From Mycolicibacterium sp. lyk4-40-TYG-92 (GTDB lineage: Bacteria > Actinomycetota > Actinomycetes > Mycobacteriales > Mycobacteriaceae), in assembly GCF_030209435.1 (NCBI RefSeq), contig NZ_JARVRX010000003.1, positions 248,001-312,000 on the forward strand: DNA of 64,000 nt. Reading direction: 5' to 3'. This document shows, piece after piece, positions 25,558 through 35,724 of the stretch (the stretch's first letter is position 1; the number at the start of each line of letters is the position of its first letter). A model generated the notes under the pieces. That model was not told where the DNA came from. It did not search any database and saw only the letters and a list, made by a program, of their open reading frames with translations. Both the position numbers and the translations under genes were made by a program.

Positions 25558-26958
25558 CTAGAAGAACTTGCGCGCGATCTTCCACGCCTTGTCGGTGTAC
25601 GGCGGGTAGATGAGCTTGCCCAGGTCGGGCCGGGTCGGCTTGGTCATCACCGACTTGGCGTGGCTGAACTCCAGGAAGCCGTAGCGACCGTGGTAGGCGC
25701 CCATGCCGGACGGTCCGACGCCGCCGAACGGCAGGCGCGCGGTCGAGACCTGGAAGATCAGGTGGTTGACCAGCATGCCGCCGGCCGGCACCTCACGGAT
25801 GAACCGCTCGCGGACGGCCTTGGCCTTGGTGAACAGATACGCGGCCAGCGGCTTGGGCCGGGCGTTGACGAACGCGATGGCGTCATCGAGCGAGTCGACG
25901 GTGATGACCGGCAGGATGGGCCCGAAGATCTCCTCGGTCATGACCGGCGCGTCGAGCGGCGGGTCGACCACGACGGTCGGCTGCATCGTCAGCCGCGCCG
26001 GGTTCGTGCCGCCTCCGGTGACGACGTCCCCGCCGGTACCGAGGTAGCTGCTGAGCCGGTTGAACTGCCGCTCGCTGACGATCGGCAGACCGTCGGCGTC
26101 GTCGGCGGTGAACGCCACGACGGCATCGCGGATCTTGGTGACCAACTCGTCGCGAATGGGCTTCTCGGCCACCACATAGTCCGGGGCCACACAAATCTGG
26201 CCCGAGTTGACCACCTTGGCGAAGGCGATGCGCTTGGCGGCGACGTCGATGTCGGCGTCGGCCGCGACGATCACCGGGCTCTTGCCGCCGAGCTCCAGCG
26301 TGACCGGGGTCAGGTGCTCGGCCGCGGCGGCCATGATCTTCTTACCGATCTCGGTGCCGCCGGTGAACATGATGCGGTCCAGGCCCTGCGCGATCAGCTC
26401 CTGGCTGACCAGACCGTCGCCCTCGACCACGGCGACGGCCGAGGTGTCCAGGTACTTTTCGACGAGCTCGACCATCAGCCGCGACGAGGCCGGCGCGAAC
26501 TCGGAGGGCTTGAGCACCACGGTGTTTCCCGCGGCGATGGCGCCGACGAGCGGGCCGAGGGTGAGGTAGAACGGGAAGTTCCAGGCGCCGATGATCAGCA
26601 CCGTGCCGTAGGGCTCGTATTCCACCCAGCCACGGCCGGGCAGCTGCGAGCGCTCCAACAGGCGGTAGCGACGTTTCGCCCATTTGTGCAGGTTCTTGGC
26701 GGCGTCCTTGGCCTCGGCGATGGTGCCGACGCTGTCGGCGAGCCACGCCTCGAAGGGCTTGCGGCCGAGATCGGCCTCCAGCGCCTTGGCGATGGCAGTC
26801 TCGTTCTCTTCCATCGCCTGGGCCAGCGCAAGTAGCTGGCGCTTGCGCCACTGCAGGTCACGGGTGCGCCCGGTGGCGTAAGTCTTACGAAGACCGGCGA
26901 CGACCGCCGGGATGTCGGCAGCCGCTCGGTCGACGGATACAGCTGATTCAAGGGTCAT
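25558..26958 (-). CDS. Aldehyde dehydrogenase
   Basis: The 466-residue enzyme is of the class-3 (fatty aldehyde, membrane-associated) ALDH type by length and motifs: WNFPFYLTLGPLVGAIAAGN near residue 123, the active-site Glu in LELGGKSP near 222 and the nucleophile Cys in VNSGQICVAPDYV near 258. The C-terminal PPYTDKAWKIARKFF resembles the short hydrophobic tail of this class. AAGGAA precedes ATG 26958. It is the first gene of the operon ALDH-SDR-quinone oxidoreductase-DUF456-YceI and lies just downstream of a palindrome that may bind the nearby TetR regulator. Confidence 0.9.
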   Translation of the reverse strand: MTLESAVSVDRAAADIPAVVAGLRKTYATGRTRDLQWRKRQLLALAQAMEENETAIAKALEADLGRKPFEAWLADSVGTIAEAKDAAKNLHKWAKRRYRLLERSQLPGRGWVEYEPYGTVLIIGAWNFPFYLTLGPLVGAIAAGNTVVLKPSEFAPASSRLMVELVEKYLDTSAVAVVEGDGLVSQELIAQGLDRIMFTGGTEIGKKIMAAAAEHLTPVTLELGGKSPVIVAADADIDVAAKRIAFAKVVNSGQICVAPDYVVAEKPIRDELVTKIRDAVVAFTADDADGLPIVSERQFNRLSSYLGTGGDVVTGGGTNPARLTMQPTVVVDPPLDAPVMTEEIFGPILPVITVDSLDDAIAFVNARPKPLAAYLFTKAKAVRERFIREVPAGGMLVNHLIFQVSTARLPFGGVGPSGMGAYHGRYGFLEFSHAKSVMTKPTRPDLGKLIYPPYTDKAWKIARKFF

Positions 26959-27000
26959 GGCGGTTCCTTACGTGAGCCAGGCAACACCGAAATCCTAGTC

Positions 27001-27016
27001 AACCAGCCGGTTGGTT
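27001..27016. promoter_or_regulatory. Palindrome, candidate TetR-family operator upstream of the ALDH operon
   Basis: The 16 bases AACCAGCCGGTTGGTT are symmetric at 14 of 16 positions around the central CCGG. They lie 43-58 bases upstream of the ALDH start, and on the minus strand they end next to TTGACTAGGAT, where a promoter is plausible. Palindromes of this size and place are usual TetR-family operators, and a TetR gene lies 1 kb upstream. The pairing of regulator and site is inferred. Confidence 0.45.
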
Positions 27017-27037
27017 TGGAAGGGTCGACCCGGAGTA

Positions 27038-27997
<960 letters not shown>

Positions 27998-28633
27998 CTA
28001 TTCGGTGACCTGCCACAGCTTGTTGGCCAGCAGTAGTTCCAGCCGCTCGATGACGGCGGTCAGCTCCTGGTGGCTGCCGACATATCCGGCGTAGAAACCC
28101 ATGCCCCACATCACGGCGATGAGCATCTCCACCACAGTGGACACCTCGGTGTCGACGGCCAGCTCACCGCGTTCGATGGCGTCGGCGACGGCCCAGGCCA
28201 CGAAGTCACGGGAGGCCACGAGCGCGTCGTGCTCCTCCTGGCGCAATTCGGGATGTCGCTGCGCCTCGAGAATCGAGGTCACCAGGAATGCCGCGGCGGA
28301 CCGGTCCTCGGAGTCGGCCTGGATGGCGGCGACGAAAAACGACGACAGGCGCCGGATGAAGGTGGTCTCTTCCTCGGCCCGGCGCCGGCCCGCAGCGACG
28401 ACCATGGCATTGGTCTGATCGAGGACCTCGCCGTAGAGCACACGCTTGTTCGCGAAGTAGTGGTTGATCGCTGGGCGCGTCAGATCCGCGCGGATCGCAA
28501 TGGCTTGGAATGTTGCTGCGTCGTAACCAAGTTCACTGAAAACCTCACGGGCGGCGCGCAGGATGCGCTCGCGAGTTTCGGCCGCCTTCGCCGCGGGAGG
28601 GCGACCCGGGCCTCGGGTGGCGATGTACGGCAT
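27998..28633 (-). CDS. TetR-family transcriptional regulator
   Basis: The 211-residue protein has an N-terminal TetR helix-turn-helix (TRERILRAAREVFSELGYDA, then ADLTRPAINHYFANKRVLYG) at about residues 20-65, and a ligand-binding helical C-terminal domain. The basic arm TRGPGRPPAAKAAET precedes it. The start at 28633 is preferred because it begins the conserved arm; the frame extends further to 28744. It is first in a unit with the SAM methyltransferase and is likely to control it and possibly the ALDH operon downstream through the 27001 palindrome. Position matches Rv0144. Confidence 0.88.
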   Translation of the reverse strand: MPYIATRGPGRPPAAKAAETRERILRAAREVFSELGYDAATFQAIAIRADLTRPAINHYFANKRVLYGEVLDQTNAMVVAAGRRRAEEETTFIRRLSSFFVAAIQADSEDRSAAAFLVTSILEAQRHPELRQEEHDALVASRDFVAWAVADAIERGELAVDTEVSTVVEMLIAVMWGMGFYAGYVGSHQELTAVIERLELLLANKLWQVTE

Positions 28634-28857
28634 CGTCAAATTGTGCCATAGATCTCGGCCCGGCCCTGCTCGTATGCGCGGCACGACCTCCGAAATTGCT
28701 TCTCCCAGCAAACTTGCAGTTCTGTCAACAACCGATTGCTGCACGGCGCGCGGTTACGGGCCGCCGGCCGGTCCCGATCGGTAGCCCGGCCAGGAACGAC
28801 CCCGGGGGCGCCGGCGGCTGTGCGAAACCGTGACCGCAGGCGTGTTGTTGCCGGCGC

Positions 28858-31065
28858 ATGGCGGCGTCAGCCAAATTAATGTTGGGCGCCATGACGGGCG
28901 TGGTGTCGCGAGAGTCGCCGGCGTTGCGCCGGGAGCAGCTCGTCGCGCGGCTGCGCGACAAGGATCCCGAATACGACGCGCTCCGGCGGGCGACGCGCGC
29001 AGGTGTCGTGCTCCCGGTCGTCGCGATCGCCGGACTGGCGGTCGGTACCGCTGTCGGCAGCAGGTCGCAGACGACGATGTTCGCCATCTTCGGCGCCGTC
29101 GCGCTGCTGGTGGTGGTCGATTTCCCCGGTAACCGCCCGGCGCGGGCACTGGCCTACGCGGGTCTCGGCTTCAACGGCGTGGTCCTGATTACCCTCGGCA
29201 CGCTGGTGTCCCCGCATCCGTGGCTGGCGGTGCCGGCGATGTTCGCCATCGGGTTTCTGGTGACATTCTCCGGAGTCCTCAGCGAGATCATCGCCGCCGG
29301 ACAGCGCTCCACCCTGATGACGTTCGTGCTGCCGGTGTGCACGCCGGCGGGCCCGGTACCCGATCGGCTGCTCGGCTGGGCCGTCGCCTGGGCCATTGCC
29401 GTCCCGGCCGCGCTGTTCCTGTTGCCACCCACCCACCACGACGATCTGCGCAAGCACGCCGCGCAGGTGTGCCGCCTGCTGGCCGCCCGGCTCGAGGGGT
29501 CCGCGACCGCGCAGGAGCTCTCCGATGCGATGGAGGCCCTGGCAGACAACTTCCTCGGTGCCGACTTCCGCCCGGTCGGTCTGACCGCCGGCAGCCGCGC
29601 CCTGGTGCGGGTCGTCGACGACCTGCGCTGGCTGTGCGACCGCGCCACCGACGCCACCGGCTCCCTGCTCGCGGAGACGCGTGCGCCGGCCATCCGGGTA
29701 CTGAACGACTGTGCCCGGGTGCTCAGCACGCCGCGCGCCGCGGGCCGCGATCGCTACCGCGCCGACCTGGCCGACGCCCTGACCGCGCATCGGGCCGCCA
29801 CCCGGGGGCGCTACCGCGAGGACATCGAGCTCATCCGGGCCGAACCCGACGATCTACTGGCCGTCGCGACGGGCCGAAAACTGTTGCGGCTCCGCACCTT
29901 CTCTGCGTGTATCGGAGCCACGGGCCGCGTCATCGGACTGGCGGCCGACGCCGATGCCCGGCCGGTGTGGGCCCGCGTCCTGGGCCGGCGGCTGCCGGCA
30001 CACGGGAACCTCGACCGGGTGCTGTCCGAATCCCAGGCCGTATCGGCCATCCCGTCGGGCTTCGTCGCGACCCGGGCCGTGGTGGTACAGAACAGCCTGC
30101 GCACCGGAATCGGGCTGGCCGTCGCCGTGGCCGTCGTCCATCTGTTTCCCCTGCAGCACGGGTTCTGGATCGCCATGGCGTCGCTGTCGGTGCTGCGCAG
30201 TAGCGCGCTGACCACCGGGACCCGCGTGCTGCGCGCCGTCGGCGGCACCGCGATCGGTTTCCTGCTCGGCACCGTGGTGATCCACCTGATCGGCGCCAAC
30301 CCCGTCCTGCTGTGGTTCGTCCTGCCCATCGTGGCGTTCGGTTCGGCCTATGTGCCCGATGTGTTTTCGTTCGTCGCGGGCCAGGCAATGTTCACGATGC
30401 TGGTGCTCACCATCTACAACCTGATCAGCCCGGCCGGCTGGCGCGTCGGGCTGATCCGGCTCGAGAACGTGCTGGTCGGTGCCGCGGTGGGCGTCGTGGT
30501 GTCGCTGCTGCTGTGGCCGCGCGGTTCAGCGGCCGTCGTGCACCGCACGCTGGAGTCGGCGCGCACCGCCGGCACGCGGTATCTGACCGCGGCCGTGCGG
30601 CGCGTGACCCGCGGTGCCTCCGAGGCCGCGACCGACCGGGTGCACGCCCTGAGCTTCGACGCCCTGACAGCCTCGCGCACCGTGGATGATGCGGTACGCC
30701 ACTTCCTTTCGGAGAGCAGCGGCGCCACGGAGCTTCGGGCACCGGTGGTCCGGGCCGCCAATCAGACGGTCCGGTTGCGGGCAGCGGCCGACCTCATCGC
30801 TGACGTCGTGCCGCCGCCCTTGGGTCCATATCGGGCCGCGCGCGAGGTCCTCGAAGCCCACACCGCATCGATCTGCGCCCGGATCGCGGGCGCCGAAAAC
30901 CCCGGCGCCGCGGCGCGCACCCCCATCAGTGACGACTTCGTGCTCGCCCTGCGCGCCGAGACCGGCGGCGGGAACTTGTCGGTCGAGGCCGCGCTGCCTC
31001 TGGTGACCGTCGCCGCCAGCCTCGGCGAGCTGGAGCTGCTCCATCCGGACCCGGCGCCCGCCTGA
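28858..31065 (+). CDS. FUSC-family membrane protein
   Basis: The 735-residue protein has two blocks of membrane helices (about 45-185 and 410-550), each followed by a long cytosolic helical region, which is the FUSC/aromatic-acid-exporter (YccS/AaeB-like) layout. The second block contains HGFWIAMASLSVLRSSALTTGTR, close to the FUSC signature. Members are thought to export aromatic acids or other small molecules. ATGs at 28858, 28879 and 28891 are all possible starts with weak ribosome-binding sites; the first is given. It is divergent from the TetR gene (224 bases between) and its stop abuts the convergent pirin stop in TGATCA. Confidence 0.8.
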   Translation: MAASAKLMLGAMTGVVSRESPALRREQLVARLRDKDPEYDALRRATRAGVVLPVVAIAGLAVGTAVGSRSQTTMFAIFGAVALLVVVDFPGNRPARALAYAGLGFNGVVLITLGTLVSPHPWLAVPAMFAIGFLVTFSGVLSEIIAAGQRSTLMTFVLPVCTPAGPVPDRLLGWAVAWAIAVPAALFLLPPTHHDDLRKHAAQVCRLLAARLEGSATAQELSDAMEALADNFLGADFRPVGLTAGSRALVRVVDDLRWLCDRATDATGSLLAETRAPAIRVLNDCARVLSTPRAAGRDRYRADLADALTAHRAATRGRYREDIELIRAEPDDLLAVATGRKLLRLRTFSACIGATGRVIGLAADADARPVWARVLGRRLPAHGNLDRVLSESQAVSAIPSGFVATRAVVVQNSLRTGIGLAVAVAVVHLFPLQHGFWIAMASLSVLRSSALTTGTRVLRAVGGTAIGFLLGTVVIHLIGANPVLLWFVLPIVAFGSAYVPDVFSFVAGQAMFTMLVLTIYNLISPAGWRVGLIRLENVLVGAAVGVVVSLLLWPRGSAAVVHRTLESARTAGTRYLTAAVRRVTRGASEAATDRVHALSFDALTASRTVDDAVRHFLSESSGATELRAPVVRAANQTVRLRAAADLIADVVPPPLGPYRAAREVLEAHTASICARIAGAENPGAAARTPISDDFVLALRAETGGGNLSVEAALPLVTVAASLGELELLHPDPAPA

Positions 31066-32040
31066 TCAGCGGCCGGGCCGGTGCGGTTGCAACGCGTTCG
31101 GCGGAATGTTGCCGAACTTGCCGGACTGGAAGTCCTCGAACGCCTCGATGAGCTCCGACTTGGAGTTCATCACGAACGGGCCGTAGTGGAAGACCGGTTC
31201 CCGGATCGGCTGACCGCCGAGCAACAGGACCTCCAGCGCGGGCCGGTTCGAGTCCTGACCCGCATCGGCGGCGACGGTGATCCGGTCCCCCGGCCCCAGC
31301 ACCGCGAGCTGACCCTGGTGGATGGGGTGGCCGACGGGTCCGACGGTGCCGCGTCCGGAGAGGATGTAGACGAGCGCGTTGAACTTGCGGTTCCACGGCA
31401 GGTCGAGTCGCGCCCCGGGCGCAATCGTCGCGTGCGCCATGGTGATCGGCGTGTGGGTACCGCCCGGGCCCTTGGCTTCGCCGATCTCGCCGGCGATGAC
31501 ACGCACCAGCGCGCCACCGTCGTCGGACGACAGCAAGGTGACGTCGGTGCCCTCGATGGCCTGGTACCTGGGGGCCGCGAACTTGTCCTTCTTGGGCAGG
31601 TTCACCCACAGCTGCAGGCCGTGGAACAGTCCACCGCTCTCGACCAGTTCGGCGGGCGGCGTCTCGATGTGCAGGATGCCCGACCCGGCGGTCATCCACT
31701 GCGTGGCGCCGTCGGTGATCAGGCCGCCGCCACCGTGGGAATCCTGGTGCGCGAAGCGGCCGTCGAGCATGTAGGTCACCGTCTCGAACCCGCGGTGCGG
31801 GTGCCAGTCGGTGCCCTTCGGTTCACCGGGTTCGTACTCGACCTCACCCATCTGGTCCAGATGGACGAACGGGTCGAGGTCCGCCGGGCTGACCCCGGCG
31901 AAGGCTCGGACCACCGGGAAACCCTCGCCCTCATAGCCACGGGGGCCGGTGGTGATGGACCGCACCGGGCGTTCTGTGTCGCTCGGCGCAGCGGAAGCAA
32001 TACGCGGCAAGCTGATCGTGTCAGCGGTGATAGCAGGCAT
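31066..32040 (-). CDS. Pirin-family protein
   Basis: The 324-residue bicupin has the pirin metal site: DWHPHRGFETVTYML provides two His near residues 98-100, and GSGILHIETP near residue 140 provides the third His and the Glu. FVHLDQMG and GLQLWVNLPKKDK are further family signatures. Bacterial pirins act as metal-dependent oxygen-sensitive proteins, some with quercetinase activity. The role here is unknown. The start at 32040 has a conserved ILTADTISLPRI-like opening (MPAITADTISLP); later starts are possible. It converges with the FUSC gene without a spacer. Confidence 0.85.
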   Translation of the reverse strand: MPAITADTISLPRIASAAPSDTERPVRSITTGPRGYEGEGFPVVRAFAGVSPADLDPFVHLDQMGEVEYEPGEPKGTDWHPHRGFETVTYMLDGRFAHQDSHGGGGLITDGATQWMTAGSGILHIETPPAELVESGGLFHGLQLWVNLPKKDKFAAPRYQAIEGTDVTLLSSDDGGALVRVIAGEIGEAKGPGGTHTPITMAHATIAPGARLDLPWNRKFNALVYILSGRGTVGPVGHPIHQGQLAVLGPGDRITVAADAGQDSNRPALEVLLLGGQPIREPVFHYGPFVMNSKSELIEAFEDFQSGKFGNIPPNALQPHRPGR

Positions 32041-32104
32041 GCCACCTATAACCGGACTGCGGTCCGATTAATTCCACGCGCTGAGGGTTGCTGATATCCG
32101 CTGG

Positions 32105-33844
32105 TCAGTGGGCTGTCAGCGCGGCGAGCGCCGCGCCGCGGGCGTCCGTCGACGACTCGGCGGCCAGTGCCGCTTCCGCGGCCGCCCGGCACTGCTCGAG
32201 CGTCACCCCGGACAGCGCGGCGCCGACCGCACGTACCGCGGCAGCCGCCGTCGACAGCGACGTCACGCCCAACCCGACCAGCACGCACGCCAGCGCCGGA
32301 TCGGCCGCGGCCTCACCACACACCCCGACCGGCTTGCCCTGCTCGACACCCGCCTTGGCCGCCGTGCCCACCAACGACAGCACCGCCGGCTGCCACGGGT
32401 CGCTCAGCGTGGCTAGGTCGGCCGACATCCGGTCCGCGGCCATCGTGTACTGCGTCAGATCATTCGTACCGATCGACAGGAAGTCGACGTGCCGAAGAAT
32501 CCGATCCGCCAACAACGCCGCGGCGGGCACCTCGATCATCACGCCGGGCGTCAGGCCGAAGGACCGCACCTGTGCCGCAAAGGCTTTCGCCTCCCCAGGC
32601 GTCGCGATCATCGGCGCCATCACCCACGGACGCTGGCCGGTCGCGGCGGCTGCGGCGGCGATCGCCTCGAGTTGACGGGTCAGCAGCTCCGGATTGCCCT
32701 GGGCGATGCGGATGCCGCGGACACCGAGCGCCGGATTGGCCTCATCGGCATGCCCGGCGAAGCGCAGCGGCTTGTCCGAACCCGCGTCGAGCGTGCGCAC
32801 CACGACTTTCCGCTCGGGGAACGCCGCCAGCACGTCACCGTAGATCTGCGCCTGCTCGTCGACGGTCGGCTCGAGATCCCGATTCAGAAAGCACAATTCG
32901 GTCCGGAACAGCCCGATGCCCTCCGCCGGCGTCTCGGCCGCCGCGTGCGCTGCGGCACCGTCCTGGACATTGGCGAGTACCGCGACGCGATGTCCGTCAG
33001 CGGTGGCGCCCGGGCCGTGCCAGCTCTCGGCGAGGTCGGCCTCACGACGCGCCTGGGCCACGGCGGCGGCGGCCCGCGCTGCGTCGGGCTCGATCTCCAC
33101 GGTGCCGTTGGTGCCGTCCACCAGCACCATTGCCCCCGCCTGCGCCTGCTCGAGCCCGGCGACCGCCACAACGCACGGAATTCCCAGTTGGCGGGCGATG
33201 ATCGCGGTGTGGCTGGTCGGTCCGCCCAGGCTGGTCACCAACGCCACCACCAGGTTCGGGTCCAGCCCGGCGGTGTCGGCGGGGGCCAGGTCCTCAGCAC
33301 ACAGCACCGACGGCACGTCCGGCACCGGCACGCCGGGTTCGGGCAGTCCCCGCAGTTCGGCGATCACCCGGTCCCGGATATCCCTGAGGTCCGCGACGCG
33401 TTCGGCCATGAGTCCGCCCATGCGCGTGAACATCTCGACGAACTGGTCCGCCGTCGCGACGACCGCACGCACGGCGGTCATGCCGTCGGCGATGCGCTTC
33501 TCCGTCGCCGACGCCCAGGCCCGGTCCTGCGCGAGGGTCGCAGTCGTGGCCAGGACTTCCGCAGCGGCTCCGGTGGCTCGCGCGGCGCGGTTGCGAAGCC
33601 GGTCCGCGACCGTCACCGACGCCGCCGCGAAGCGTTCCCGTTCCCCTGACCGTTCCGACTCCCCCAGTTCAGTGGCCGGGCCGTCGGCCTCCGGCTTGGG
33701 GCGTGCCCCCGGCCACAGCACCGGCGCATAGCGCACTCCGCCGACGGCCGGCACTCCGCGCAGCACCACAGGTGCACCACTGGGCGAACGATCGGTTTCC
33801 ACGCCGACTACCAAAGGCGACGGGCTCACAAATGTCTGACTCAT
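32105..33844 (-). CDS. ptsI: PTS enzyme I (phosphoenolpyruvate-protein phosphotransferase)
   Basis: The 579-residue enzyme takes phosphate from PEP and passes it to HPr. The swivelling domain carries the phospho-His in GGPTSHTAIIARQLGIPCVV (His212 from the chosen start). The TIM-barrel domain has GIGLFRTELCFLNRD, the PEP-binding VRTLDAGSDKP, SIGTNDLTQYTMAADR and the catalytic Cys in VGVCGEAAADP. The start at 33844 is preferred; it has no close ribosome-binding site, and a promoter placed seven bases upstream predicts a leaderless mRNA. It is divergent from fruR-fruK-fruA-ptsH, which supplies the other PTS parts. Confidence 0.93.
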   Translation of the reverse strand: MSQTFVSPSPLVVGVETDRSPSGAPVVLRGVPAVGGVRYAPVLWPGARPKPEADGPATELGESERSGERERFAAASVTVADRLRNRAARATGAAAEVLATTATLAQDRAWASATEKRIADGMTAVRAVVATADQFVEMFTRMGGLMAERVADLRDIRDRVIAELRGLPEPGVPVPDVPSVLCAEDLAPADTAGLDPNLVVALVTSLGGPTSHTAIIARQLGIPCVVAVAGLEQAQAGAMVLVDGTNGTVEIEPDAARAAAAVAQARREADLAESWHGPGATADGHRVAVLANVQDGAAAHAAAETPAEGIGLFRTELCFLNRDLEPTVDEQAQIYGDVLAAFPERKVVVRTLDAGSDKPLRFAGHADEANPALGVRGIRIAQGNPELLTRQLEAIAAAAAATGQRPWVMAPMIATPGEAKAFAAQVRSFGLTPGVMIEVPAAALLADRILRHVDFLSIGTNDLTQYTMAADRMSADLATLSDPWQPAVLSLVGTAAKAGVEQGKPVGVCGEAAADPALACVLVGLGVTSLSTAAAAVRAVGAALSGVTLEQCRAAAEAALAAESSTDARGAALAALTAH

Positions 33845-33851
33845 GTGATGT

Positions 33852-33879
33852 AGATTACTCCGAACCGTTGACAAGTCAA
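33852..33879 (-). promoter_or_regulatory. Candidate leaderless promoter of ptsI
   Basis: On the minus strand TTGACT (33874-33879) and TAATCT (33852-33857) are 16 bases apart, resembling -35 and -10 boxes of a SigA-type promoter. Transcription would start about seven bases further, at the ATG of ptsI itself (33844). Leaderless mRNAs are common in mycobacteria, and this fits the missing ribosome-binding site. Confidence 0.5.
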
Positions 33880-33880
33880 C
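33867..33880. promoter_or_regulatory. Palindrome in the ptsI/fruR promoter region, candidate FruR operator
   Basis: GTTGACAAGTCAAC is a perfect palindrome of two six-base arms around AA. It contains TTGACA on the plus strand (18 bases before TAAAAC, a possible fruR -10) and TTGACT on the minus strand (ptsI). A protein bound here would cover both -35 boxes, which suits autoregulation by the DeoR-type regulator encoded at 33946. Confidence 0.55.
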
Positions 33881-33945
33881 ACATCCAAGCGTAAAACAAA
33901 CAATACAAAGATCGAACCGGATGAATTCCCACAACTTGGAGGGTC

Positions 33946-34725
33946 ATGTACGCGGAAGAACGGCAGCAAGCCATCGCCGCGCGAGTCCTCGCCGACGGTC
34001 GCGCCTCGGTCAACGACCTGGCCGAGGCTTACGACGTCACCACCGAAACCGTCCGCCGCGATCTCGACGTCCTCGACAAGGCCGGCGTCATCCGGCGGGT
34101 GCACGGGGGAGCGGTGCCCGCCCGCACCCTGCACCTGGTCGAGCAGGGGGTCGTCCAGCGCGATTCCACCCAGACCCAGCAGAAGGCCGCCATCGCGGCG
34201 GCAGCCGCCACCTTGCTGCCCATCACGGGCGGAACGGTGCTGATCGACGCCGGCACCACCACCGCCCGGATCGCCGAGCTCATCCCCACCGACCGCGACC
34301 TCGTCGTCATCACCAACTCCATCCCCGCCGCCGCGAAACTGACGTCCAATCCGACGGTGTCCCTGCAATTGCTGGGCGGCCGCGTCCGCAGCATCACCCA
34401 GGCCGTGGTGGGGGAGCAGGCCCTGCGGACACTCGACTCCCTGCGCGTCGACGTCGCCTTCCTCGGCACCAACGGCATCAGCGTCCGGCACGGCTTCTCC
34501 ACCCCGGACAGCGACGAGGCCGCCATCAAGCGCGCCATGGTCCACTGCGCCAATCACGTTGTGGTCACCGCGGATTCGAGCAAGTTCGGCCGGGAAGACC
34601 TGGTCAGTTTCGCGCCACTGTCAGCCGTGCGAACCGTCGTCACCGACACCGAGATCCGCGCCCACGAGCGCCAACAGCTGATCGACGCCGGCGTCGACGT
34701 CATCTGCGCGGAGGCCGACGCATGA
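33946..34725 (+). CDS. fruR: DeoR-family regulator of the fructose PTS
   Basis: The 259-residue protein has the DeoR helix-turn-helix at about residues 20-45 (SVNDLAEAYDVTTETVRRDL, then DVLDKAGVIRRVHGGA) and a sugar-phosphate-sensing C-terminal domain with IDAGTTTARIAEL, VITNSIPAA and FLGTNGI motifs. By family and position it should bind fructose-1-phosphate and relieve repression of the operon. AACTTGGAGGG precedes ATG 33946. Its stop overlaps the fruK start (ATGA), so regulator and enzymes share one mRNA. The symbol is assigned from context. Confidence 0.9.
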   Translation: MYAEERQQAIAARVLADGRASVNDLAEAYDVTTETVRRDLDVLDKAGVIRRVHGGAVPARTLHLVEQGVVQRDSTQTQQKAAIAAAAATLLPITGGTVLIDAGTTTARIAELIPTDRDLVVITNSIPAAAKLTSNPTVSLQLLGGRVRSITQAVVGEQALRTLDSLRVDVAFLGTNGISVRHGFSTPDSDEAAIKRAMVHCANHVVVTADSSKFGREDLVSFAPLSAVRTVVTDTEIRAHERQQLIDAGVDVICAEADA

Positions 34726-35699
34726 TCGTCACCGTCACCTTGAACCCGAGCCTGGACCGCACCCTCGCGCTCGACGAGCCGCTGACCAGGGGAGCGGTGC
34801 ACCGCCTCACGCCTGTCTCCACCGAGCCGGGAGGCAAGGGCGTCAACGTATCTCGCGCCCTGACCCAGAACGGTGTCGACACCGTCGCACTGCTGCCGGC
34901 CGCCGACCACGATCCGATCCTGGCGGGGCTGGCGACGCGCGGCGTGCCGTTCCACAACATCGCCATCCCGGGCGTCGTGCGCAGCAACCTGACCATCACC
35001 GAAAAAGACGGCACCACAACCAAACTCAACGAACCGGGGGCATATCTGGACGCCGCCGCGCTGGCAACACTGACCGCCGCCGTCTGCGACCACGCGGCGG
35101 GCGCCACCTGGATGGTGCTGTCCGGATCGCTGCCGCCCGGGGTACCCGACAACTGGTACGCCGACATCGTGGCCCGGCTGGCGGCCCTGCCGTGCCGCGT
35201 GGCGGTGGACACCTCCGAGCGTCCGCTCACGGCACTGGCCGAAGCGTTCGCGACCGCGGCGCCCGACCTGATCAAGCCCAACTCCGAGGAACTGGCCTGG
35301 CTGACCGGCCGCTCCGCGCACGAGCTGGAAGAGGCTGCCGCGCAAGGTGATCCGCTGCCCGTGGTGTCCGCCGCGCGGCAGCTCGTCGACCGCGGGGCCG
35401 GCACCGTCCTCGTCACCCTCGGCGGCGCGGGCGCAGTCCTGGTCGACGGCGACGGGACGTGGGCGGCCACGGCCCCGTCGATCGTGCCGCGCAGCACCGT
35501 CGGCGCAGGCGACTCGTCGCTGGCGGGCTACCTCGCCGCCACCATCGCCGGCGCTACGCCGGCCGAAAGGCTCCAGACGGCCGTCGCCTACGGCAGCGCC
35601 GCTGCCTCGTTACCGGGTTCCGCACTGCCCACCCCGGAACAGATCGACGTGAAAGCCGTTCAGGTTCAGGCTGTCACGTCCGCCTCCGCCCCCCTCTGA
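34722..35699 (+). CDS. fruK: 1-phosphofructokinase
   Basis: The 325-residue PfkB-family kinase phosphorylates fructose-1-phosphate to fructose-1,6-bisphosphate. It has the N-terminal VTVTLNPSLDRTL opening typical of FruK, the substrate motif EPGGKGVNVSRAL near residue 35, IKPNSEELAWLTG near 185 and the ATP/catalytic motif STVGAGDSSLAGYL near 258 with the catalytic Asp. The start overlaps the fruR stop. It is followed after 25 bases by the fructose permease. GAGDS rather than the usual GAGDSF/M is a minor variation. Confidence 0.93.
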   Translation: MIVTVTLNPSLDRTLALDEPLTRGAVHRLTPVSTEPGGKGVNVSRALTQNGVDTVALLPAADHDPILAGLATRGVPFHNIAIPGVVRSNLTITEKDGTTTKLNEPGAYLDAAALATLTAAVCDHAAGATWMVLSGSLPPGVPDNWYADIVARLAALPCRVAVDTSERPLTALAEAFATAAPDLIKPNSEELAWLTGRSAHELEEAAAQGDPLPVVSAARQLVDRGAGTVLVTLGGAGAVLVDGDGTWAATAPSIVPRSTVGAGDSSLAGYLAATIAGATPAERLQTAVAYGSAAASLPGSALPTPEQIDVKAVQVQAVTSASAPL

Positions 35700-35724
35700 C
35701 CCGTCCCAGCCAAAAGGAACCCCG

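Noticed and set aside
25243..26835. 530-residue plus-strand open frame opposite the aldehyde dehydrogenase
   Set aside because: It is a GC-skew shadow: Arg/Gly/Asp/His-rich without motifs, fully antisense to an enzyme with intact catalytic residues.
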